DNA of 7,028 bases. Origin: Vulcanisaeta distributa (lineage in GTDB: Archaea > Thermoproteota > Thermoprotei > Thermoproteales > Thermocladiaceae). The notes beneath the pieces were generated by a model. That model was not told the DNA's origin. It saw nothing but the letters and a program-made list of their open reading frames with translations, and searched no databases. Every line of letters starts with the position of its first letter. Positions within the stretch are counted from its first letter, which is position 1. Shown here one piece after another: positions 1 to 5,133 of the stretch. The stretch lies in NCBI GenBank assembly GCA_002506645.1, contig DAXY01000058.1, positions 1 through 7,028 on the forward strand, in the 5' to 3' direction. The position numbers and the translations under genes are program-made.

Positions 1-76
1 AACGGCGTGTCCAGCAAAATGCCGTGAGCTCACCCCCATCACTCGCCACGTACCTTACGTACCCCTCCCTGGGCAT
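1..76 (-). CDS. Possible 5' end of a minus-strand gene, product unknown (partial)
   Basis: An open frame begins with ATG at 76-74 and stays open for 25 codons to the left edge, reading MPREGYVRYVASDGGELTAF and then CWTRR. A GAGG-rich purine run lies a few bases upstream of the ATG on the minus strand and could act as a Shine-Dalgarno site. A weak AATAAG element sits about 26 bases upstream, near 97-103. The codons (AGG, TAC, GTA, GTG) resemble those of the other genes here. I do not recognise the product, and 25 open codons is well within chance. The plus-strand frames over the same bases all close by 124; one stops at 25-27 and could instead be the tail of an upstream gene. If the minus-strand reading is real, this gene is divergent from aCPSF1. 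Confidence 0.3.
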   Translation of the reverse strand, partial: MPREGYVRYVASDGGELTAFCWTRR

Positions 77-164
77 GGTTGGCCCTCCCTCGCCACCTTA
101 TTGAGTTTTCGTTATCGATTTTAGGGTAGGCCATCGGCTATTTTCTATGAATCTTAAGGAGATA

Positions 165-173
165 ATTTTTTAA
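165..173 (+). promoter_or_regulatory. TATA box of the aCPSF1 gene
   Basis: A T-run followed by AA (TTTTTTAA at 166-173) is preceded by a purine-rich GGAGAT that could serve as the TFB recognition element. Start-site spacing of about 26 bases predicts transcription from roughly 196, giving a leader of about 19 bases. The rest of the stretch between 77 and 214 shows no other clear feature. Confidence 0.55.
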
Positions 174-202
174 GCGCCTGTGGTGTTCGTTATCCGGTTC
201 TC

Positions 203-207
203 GAGGT
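203..207 (+). promoter_or_regulatory. Shine-Dalgarno site of aCPSF1
   Basis: GAGGT lies 7 bases before the ATG at 215 and can pair with the ACCUC near the 3' end of archaeal 16S rRNA. It supports the chosen start. It also sets this gene apart from the other four promoter-start pairs in the window, which leave no room for a leader. Confidence 0.55.
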
Positions 208-214
208 TTTAGGT

Positions 215-2146
215 ATGGCATCCTTAAAGGAGGAGATGGAGAAGAAGATTATGGAGATTCTACCGCCGGAGGCTAAGTTTTCTAGGGTTGATTTTGAGGG
301 CCCAAACGTCATTATCTACGTCATGAACCCAAGGTACGTGATGGAGCACAGCGAGTACATTAAGACCCTAGCTAAGGAGTTGAAGAAGTACATAATCATT
401 AGGGGCGATCCGAAGGTTAGGATTAGGGAGGTTGATAAGTTGAAGAAGGCGATTACGGACATGGTGACTAAGGAGGTGGGCTCAAACATGATTGACGACA
501 TAGTAATTGATGAACCAACCGGCGAGGTGTACGTATACCTTAAGAGGCCCATTAGGGAGAGGAGTAAGTTGGAGAAGGAAATACTTGCCGAGACTGGTTG
601 GAAGCCCTGGATAATATCCACGGCCCTGGAAATGGGCTCCGAATTACCCAGGCTTGACATAGATGCCGTTAAGCAAATCCAAATAGCCACGGCTAGGGAT
701 AGGCTCGAATTCCTCAGGAGGCTTGGAATGAGGATTCATAGGGAGCCCGTGTATAAAGATGCGAGGATAACCGTTACGGGACTTGGCGCCCAGATGGAGG
801 TTGGCAGGAGCGCAATACTGGTTAGGACTAGGGAGAGCTCAATACTGCTCGACTGCGGTGTTAAGCCCTCGAGCTCCGGTGATGAGGCACCACTACTTGA
901 CGAACTTGACCTGGACAACCTGGACGCCGTCATCATCACGCACGCGCACATGGACCACATAGGCTTCGTGCCGTACCTATTTAAGTATGGTTATAAGGGC
1001 CCCGTCTACATGACGGAACCCACGAAGTACCTAATGGAGATCCTACTGACGGATTATATAGAGCAGGCGGAGTCTGAGGGTAGGGTACCGCCGTACAGTA
1101 GGCAGGACCTAGCCCAAGCCCTCTACCACGTAATAACCCTCAACTACGCGGACCACCCAACCGACATATCCCCGGACACTAAGTTGATGCTCTTTGACGC
1201 GGGTCATGAGGTTGGCTCCGCAATAGTGCACCTGCACATTGGCAATGGCCTATACAACATCATATACACAGGCGACATGAAGTACGGCCCAACCAGGCTC
1301 CTGAACCCCGCCCATAATAAGTTCAAGAGGGCCGAGCTACTAATCATGGAGAGCACGTACGGTGGTAAGGAGGATATTCAACCACCAAGGCAGGAGAGCG
1401 AGCAGAGGCTCATTGACCTGGTTAAGCATACGGTAGAGCATGAGGGCAAGGTCTTGATACCCGTATTCAGCACCGGTAGGGCCCAGGAAATACTCCTCGT
1501 GCTTAATGAGGCAATAAACAATAAGCAGCTGCCGAAGGTCCCAATATACGTAGATGGCATGGTCCTCGAGACGCTCAACGTGCATTTAATGTTCCCTGAC
1601 TACCTAAATAGGACGCTTAGGGAGATGATTTACGACGGCATAAACCCATTCCTCAGCGAGTACGTTAAGCCAATCGAGAGGGCTAGGGACCCCGAGAAGC
1701 GTAAGGAGCAGGTCATGGAGATACTCCAGGGACCACCAGCCATTATCCTGGCGCCACACGGCATGCTCAATGGCGGCCCAATAATGGACTACTTCGTGCA
1801 TGCCGCCGAGGACGAGAGGAACATGCTCATATTCGTCTCCTACCAGGCCGAGAACACCATTGGTAGGAGGATTCAGCAAGGCGAGAGGAAGTTAACGGTT
1901 AGGTACTACTCGGATAGGGTTACGCTGGACATTAAGATGAAGGTTGAGTCAATACCAGGATTCTCAGGCCACAGTGATAGGAGGCAGTTAATTAATTACG
2001 TGAGGAACATGGAGCCCAAGCCACAGAAGGTAATGCTGGTTCATGGAGAACCCAGTAAGATAATGAACCTGGCACTAACGCTGGAGCTTCAGTTGAAGAT
2101 ACCCACCGTATTCATGAATAATGGGGAGACGATAAGGCTCGTCTAG
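215..2146 (+). CDS. aCPSF1: aCPSF1/FttA: KH-domain metallo-beta-lactamase beta-CASP ribonuclease, transcription termination factor
   Basis: This is the archaeal relative of the eukaryotic CPSF73 endonuclease. The family cleaves RNA after U-rich 3' ends and ends transcription by RNA polymerase; it works in the cytoplasm as a dimer. At 643 residues it is the usual full length. Residues about 1-145 form the two N-terminal KH-like RNA-binding domains. The metallo-beta-lactamase core follows: HAHMDH at 243-248 (zinc ligands H243, H245, D247, H248), H331 in DAGHEVGSA and D354 in YTGD. The beta-CASP motifs are complete: motif A E379 in MESTYGG, motif B H586 in GFSGHSD and motif C H610 in LVHGE. All expected catalytic residues are therefore present and the enzyme should be active. 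Residues 514-523 read PHGMLNGGPI, where many homologues have SGM; this is probably lineage variation. The start is supported by the Shine-Dalgarno site 7 bases upstream. The 3' end overlaps the convergent GH15 gene by 35 bases. Confidence 0.96.
   Translation: MASLKEEMEKKIMEILPPEAKFSRVDFEGPNVIIYVMNPRYVMEHSEYIKTLAKELKKYIIIRGDPKVRIREVDKLKKAITDMVTKEVGSNMIDDIVIDEPTGEVYVYLKRPIRERSKLEKEILAETGWKPWIISTALEMGSELPRLDIDAVKQIQIATARDRLEFLRRLGMRIHREPVYKDARITVTGLGAQMEVGRSAILVRTRESSILLDCGVKPSSSGDEAPLLDELDLDNLDAVIITHAHMDHIGFVPYLFKYGYKGPVYMTEPTKYLMEILLTDYIEQAESEGRVPPYSRQDLAQALYHVITLNYADHPTDISPDTKLMLFDAGHEVGSAIVHLHIGNGLYNIIYTGDMKYGPTRLLNPAHNKFKRAELLIMESTYGGKEDIQPPRQESEQRLIDLVKHTVEHEGKVLIPVFSTGRAQEILLVLNEAINNKQLPKVPIYVDGMVLETLNVHLMFPDYLNRTLREMIYDGINPFLSEYVKPIERARDPEKRKEQVMEILQGPPAIILAPHGMLNGGPIMDYFVHAAEDERNMLIFVSYQAENTIGRRIQQGERKLTVRYYSDRVTLDIKMKVESIPGFSGHSDRRQLINYVRNMEPKPQKVMLVHGEPSKIMNLALTLELQLKIPTVFMNNGETIRLV
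2112..2146. other. Tail-to-tail coding overlap of aCPSF1 and the GH15 gene
   Basis: The last 35 bases of aCPSF1 (ending MNNGETIRLV) are also, on the other strand, the last codons of the GH15 gene (ending ALSSPHYS). The TAG of aCPSF1 is at 2144-2146 and the TGA of the GH15 gene, read on the minus strand, is at 2114-2112. There is no intergenic space for separate terminators, so each transcript's 3' end must be antisense to the other's coding region. Confidence 0.9.
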
Positions 2147-4031
2147 CCCCAAGACCACCGTAAACCGCCAGCATCACCACCGCAAGCACGATCACCACGA
2201 TGGCCGCCAGGATAACCACAGCCGCCACGGGCCTCTGCGGCGGCTTATAATTGAGGACTGCGATCACATACATGGCCGCTGACCACGTCAATGGGGACGT
2301 GGTTGGCAGTGGGTAGCCGAGCCTTGGGTCGACAGCCTCAGGCAACAGCCCATGTTGGGAGTGCTCAACACACCACGCCAGTATATCACGAACACCTGTG
2401 TAGTTGCCAACATCCTCATAATACATTGCTAGGAATAGGGTTGTTATTACCCAGGGCGGATCAGGCCCTGTGCTGTCGTACAGCCCCATGTCGTAGTGGT
2501 AATCATCGCCTGGAAACCTAGCCAAGCCGCCGTTTACTGTGAGCGCCCGCGTTATTACGTTAATGGTGCTCGCGGCCCTGGGGCTACGCGGGTTTATAAG
2601 GCCCATGGCGATTGGCAGGATGATTGATGAGTCGGGTATGCCATTGGGTACGTAGGTGACCTGCGACCCACTGCTGGTGTATACCACGGTGCTCATGATC
2701 GCCTGTGCATAGAACCTGCCCGTGTAGAAGTACCTCTGTATCGTGGAGTTTAGTTCATTGGCTAGGCCCAGCACCGCGGTGTTATTGAGCCCGAGGGCCC
2801 TGTAAATCCTCGCCAAGTCATAGAGGCCCAAGTCATCCACTGCCTGGGTCCAGAAGTTGTAGGCGTAGTTATCCTCCCATATGCTCAGGTCCTTGGGTAT
2901 TAAGCCATTGTTTTCCCTAATGCTCATTAACTCCCAATTCAGTGACCTATTGAGGCAGGGTAGCACCGCAAGTAGGAAGGTCCTGTTGTGGGTGTATTCG
3001 TAGAATTGCCAAACGCCCATTTGGAATAGACCAACACTGTCATACTCAGGTATTCCAAATACCTTATCCGGCGTTCCGTACCAGAAGTCATACCTCGTGT
3101 ACCACGTACCGCTCGAGTTTTGGACACTGCACATCCAGAGCCAGTACTTCATGGCCGGTTCATAATATCCAGCGGCCTGTAGGGCCATGGCCGCGAAGGA
3201 GGAGTCCCTGACCCAGCTGTAGAAGTACACGGGCTCGGGCGATGCAACGAATTCGCCAGTGACTGGGTTTTGATCATCCATTATTAGGAGGAGACTTAGG
3301 TAATACTCCATTAGTAATGCCCCACTCAACCTGGGCTTCCTGGCTAGGTCGAGCCACTTACTTACCTCGGCATTGTTAATACTCATTAACTCACTAACCG
3401 GCATTACCTCCTCATTGCCTAGGTTCATCACGACATACGTGTAGTTGCCGCTAACGCTAAGTATTACCCACCCATCAATACTGCCTATGGTGAATTCATT
3501 ATTTGAGTAAATGCCTATGGTCAGTGGGCGTTTTATGACCACGAACGTGTTATTAACCAATTGGTAGGCGTAGGAGCTAGGAATAAATATCTCGATGGTC
3601 AATGGCTCGCCTGAGGTGGACCTAGCAATCGTAATTATGGCCGTGTAATTCGGAGGTGTGAATATCGAGACCTCACCATTGCTGCCCCTGATTATTACGG
3701 TATTATTCAACGCCAGGTAAGCCTCCTTAGTACTACCCAGGTCCTTCACAGTCTCATTAATGCCCAACAGCCCGTATTGGCCGTAGAGCACCTGCAGTAT
3801 TGATGGTGGTTTTGAGGACTCACCGTTAATTAGTGGGTTCGGTAGTGGGTAGCCCGTTGATATGTAGATGCTGAGGTTCCTCCAATTACTAAGTAGTAGG
3901 TAGGCCGGCGATGACGTGTTTGTCGGTATTTGCGGCGTAGTTGATCGTTGCGTTAATGACACGGCTATCATCGACACCCCAATTACCAGTAATGCAATCC
4001 CAATAACTAGGAATGCCGCCCTCGAATTCAT
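2112..4031 (-). CDS. GH15 glucoamylase/trehalase-like glycoside hydrolase, extracytoplasmic and membrane-anchored
   Basis: This is a 639-residue family GH15 enzyme. GH15 members invert the anomeric centre and release glucose from maltodextrins or starch (glucoamylase) or split trehalose (the archaeal Thermoplasma and Sulfolobus trehalases); the sequence alone does not settle which. A hydrophobic segment at residues 5-26 is a signal peptide or N-terminal anchor. Residues about 40-230 look like the N-terminal beta-sandwich. The (alpha/alpha)6 domain then shows SWVRD at 272-276, EYDSVGLFQMGVW from 329, the catalytic acid candidate E386 in IWED, the catalytic base candidate E565 in LLPEAVDP, and SPLTWSAAMY at 579-588. 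A second hydrophobic helix at 602-624 precedes a short tail with two arginines, which suggests a C-terminal anchor with the catalytic domain outside. About 13 N-x-S/T sequons fit an S-layer-exposed glycoprotein. The start at 4031 is chosen over an in-frame ATG at 4052 because the TATA box covers 4052. Confidence 0.9.
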   Translation of the reverse strand: MNSRAAFLVIGIALLVIGVSMIAVSLTQRSTTPQIPTNTSSPAYLLLSNWRNLSIYISTGYPLPNPLINGESSKPPSILQVLYGQYGLLGINETVKDLGSTKEAYLALNNTVIIRGSNGEVSIFTPPNYTAIITIARSTSGEPLTIEIFIPSSYAYQLVNNTFVVIKRPLTIGIYSNNEFTIGSIDGWVILSVSGNYTYVVMNLGNEEVMPVSELMSINNAEVSKWLDLARKPRLSGALLMEYYLSLLLIMDDQNPVTGEFVASPEPVYFYSWVRDSSFAAMALQAAGYYEPAMKYWLWMCSVQNSSGTWYTRYDFWYGTPDKVFGIPEYDSVGLFQMGVWQFYEYTHNRTFLLAVLPCLNRSLNWELMSIRENNGLIPKDLSIWEDNYAYNFWTQAVDDLGLYDLARIYRALGLNNTAVLGLANELNSTIQRYFYTGRFYAQAIMSTVVYTSSGSQVTYVPNGIPDSSIILPIAMGLINPRSPRAASTINVITRALTVNGGLARFPGDDYHYDMGLYDSTGPDPPWVITTLFLAMYYEDVGNYTGVRDILAWCVEHSQHGLLPEAVDPRLGYPLPTTSPLTWSAAMYVIAVLNYKPPQRPVAAVVILAAIVVIVLAVVMLAVYGGLGARRALSSPHYS

Positions 4032-4050
4032 TAACCATAAATCACACGGC

Positions 4051-4060
4051 ATACTTTAAT
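4051..4060 (-). promoter_or_regulatory. TATA box of the GH15 gene
   Basis: On the minus strand ATTAAAGTAT is centred about 25 bases upstream of the ATG at 4031-4029, so transcription should begin at or next to that ATG (leaderless). It is one half of a 95-bp divergent promoter region shared with the EamA transporter; the two TATA boxes lie about 45 bases apart and point away from each other. Confidence 0.6.
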
Positions 4061-4096
4061 GCTTTACCATAAAATCGATGGCCAATGCGATACGCC

Positions 4097-4105
4097 TTTT
4101 AAATA
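4097..4105 (+). promoter_or_regulatory. TATA box of the EamA transporter gene
   Basis: TTTTAAATA is a near-consensus archaeal TATA box. Its first base lies 30 bases upstream of the GTG at 4127, which places the transcription start on the start codon itself. An in-frame TAG at 4121-4123 rules out any longer protein. Confidence 0.75.
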
Positions 4106-4126
4106 CCGCACTTAGGTGGTTAGGGC

Positions 4127-4960
4127 GTGCTGACCTACGTACTTGGTATCATGCTTGCGGTGGCTGCGTCATTCACCTGGGCAGTATCGCCAATACTGTA
4201 TAGGGTTGGCGCGACGGATAGCGCACTTAATGACTTGGTATCCAACTCCCTGGGCGCCTTCATACTCGCTGCACCATTCATACTACTTAAGCCGCCGCTA
4301 AATGGTGGTGCCTGGCTATATGGAGCCCTATTCGCAGTCCTCGGCCCAGTCCTCGGCACGTACGTATTCCTAATATCACTTAGGTACGCCGATGTAGGTA
4401 TTGCCAATGTAATATCCTACTCCTACGTGGTCATCCTGCCCCTGCTAATGCTCGTGGTCAGCCCGTCGTACCTGGCCTATACGTGGCCTGCCATACTAAT
4501 AATGATAGGCCTATACCTAATAATGGGCTCCGGCAGGGGGACGATGTATGGCTACTTCATGGCATTACTATCTGCCGTACTCTACGCATTCTCCTTCTTA
4601 GCCCTGTACAGGGCTTATGAATACACGAATCCCTGGGGCATAATATTCATTAGGGGCGTAACGCTCATGGCCGGGGCATTACTACTGAAGACCGTGATTG
4701 GGGGTCCCAGGTTTAGGTTCAGTGGTAAGGTATTTCTAGCAGGGCTGATTAGTTATGGCATTGGCGGCCCACTATACGTACTCGCCGTGAACTACTTAGG
4801 CATTGCCGTACCCACCCTAATAACTGCTCTATCCCCCGTGATAACCGAGGTTCTGGCGATTGCCAGACTTAATGAGAGATTGAATGTGAAATCGGCAATA
4901 GGCTTCGCCGCAGTCACAATGGGTATAGTAATGGCATCACTAATTGGCGCTCAAGTTTAA
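4127..4960 (+). CDS. EamA/DMT-superfamily transporter, ten transmembrane helices
   Basis: This 277-residue integral membrane protein belongs to the drug/metabolite transporter superfamily, whose EamA members move amino acids, nucleobases, sugars or other metabolites; the substrate here cannot be read from the sequence. Two EamA repeats of about 135 residues each are visible, with about ten hydrophobic segments (near 4-24, 38-55, 62-84, 90-112, 116-134, 140-160, 166-188, 203-222, 225-245 and 258-275). The typical end-of-repeat signature appears as ALSPVITEVLAIARLNERL (about 234-252). The length is normal for a complete member. Translation starts at GTG: an in-frame stop lies 6 bases upstream and the TATA box spacing fits a leaderless mRNA. 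An ATG at codon 9 (4151) would cut into the first helix and is less likely. The gene is divergent from the GH15 gene; a joint role in glucan use is possible but nothing in the sequence shows it. Confidence 0.92.
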   Translation: MLTYVLGIMLAVAASFTWAVSPILYRVGATDSALNDLVSNSLGAFILAAPFILLKPPLNGGAWLYGALFAVLGPVLGTYVFLISLRYADVGIANVISYSYVVILPLLMLVVSPSYLAYTWPAILIMIGLYLIMGSGRGTMYGYFMALLSAVLYAFSFLALYRAYEYTNPWGIIFIRGVTLMAGALLLKTVIGGPRFRFSGKVFLAGLISYGIGGPLYVLAVNYLGIAVPTLITALSPVITEVLAIARLNERLNVKSAIGFAAVTMGIVMASLIGAQV

Positions 4961-4962
4961 AT
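4956..4962 (+). promoter_or_regulatory. Candidate TATA box overlapping the transporter stop codon
   Basis: TTTAAAT overlaps the TAA stop of the transporter gene at 4958-4960. With the spacing seen at 4097 and 6908 it would start transcription at about 4984-4986. No protein frame starts there, but a GTGATGA C-box-like sequence begins at 4987. This suggests a promoter for a small RNA. Confidence 0.4.
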
Positions 4963-4984
4963 CCAGGGATGTGACTATCCACCC

Positions 4985-5040
4985 TGGTGATGAGGGGTCG
5001 ATGATGTGATGATTGGTGATTTGGGAAGAGACGAGCTGAT
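4985..5040 (+). ncRNA. Candidate C/D-box-like small guide RNA
   Basis: About 55 bases carry the box order of an archaeal C/D sRNA. GTGATGA (4987-4993) matches box C (RUGAUGA) and CTGA (5036-5039) matches box D. Between them, GTGA at 5006-5009 could be a variant D' and GTGATTT at 5016-5022 a variant C'. That layout leaves guide segments of 12 bases (4994-5005) and 13 bases (5023-5035), which is the expected symmetric design, and the total length is typical. A TATA box at 4956-4962 is correctly spaced for a start at about 4985. Against it, the internal boxes are imperfect, there is no clear terminal stem, and the region is rich in repeated GATGAT, so box-like words can arise by chance. A second GTGATGA at 5006-5012 makes the internal layout ambiguous. 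I identified no rRNA or tRNA target with confidence. Confidence 0.35.
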
Positions 5041-5046
5041 AATTCA

Positions 5047-5086
5047 ATGGTAATTCCATACCATCAATAACAATGATTTAATTACC
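5047..5086. repeat. Cluster of inverted repeats upstream of the acyl-CoA synthetase
   Basis: ATGGTA (5047-5052) and TACCAT (5059-5064) form a 6-bp dyad with a 6-base centre. GGTAATT (5049-5055) and AATTACC (5080-5086) form a second dyad with 7-bp arms, centres 31 bp apart (about three helical turns). ATTTA (5076-5080) and TAAAT (5087-5091) form a smaller one. All lie 20-60 bases upstream of the synthetase TATA box, where an activator or repressor could bind. The region is AT-rich, so short dyads are partly expected. The first dyad could also be a hairpin at the end of the candidate small RNA. Confidence 0.35.
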
Positions 5087-5104
5087 TAAATTGGGTAGGC
5101 AAAA

Positions 5105-5112
5105 TTTATTAA
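5105..5112 (+). promoter_or_regulatory. TATA box of the acyl-CoA synthetase gene
   Basis: TTTATTAA is preceded by GGCAAAA, a plausible TFB recognition element, and is centred about 26 bases before the ATG at 5134, so the mRNA is probably leaderless. A second AT-rich box (TTTAAAAA, 5113-5120) would start transcription inside the gene and is less suitable. Confidence 0.6.
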
Positions 5113-5133
5113 TTTAAAAATTATTAATGCATA

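Noticed and set aside
514..560. Idea that aCPSF1 might be inactive because of the variant PHGM wording near residue 514
   Set aside because: All metal ligands and motifs A, B and C are present, so the difference is most simply lineage variation.
316..690. Minus-strand open frame of 124 codons inside aCPSF1
   Set aside because: It is a shadow of a strongly conserved coding region, with no promoter and no recognisable product.
2291..2521. Plus-strand open frame of 76 codons opposite the GH15 gene
   Set aside because: It lies opposite conserved GH15 motifs and has no TATA box or family resemblance.
4981..4998. ACCC/GGGT hairpin around the first GTGATGA
   Set aside because: It has only four pairs, and the predicted transcription start lies after most of the left arm, so the stem would not form in the RNA.
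4971..5009. Short frame GTG...TGA (12 codons) after the transporter
   Set aside because: It is too short, and the nearby TATA box is too close to its GTG to start a usable transcript.
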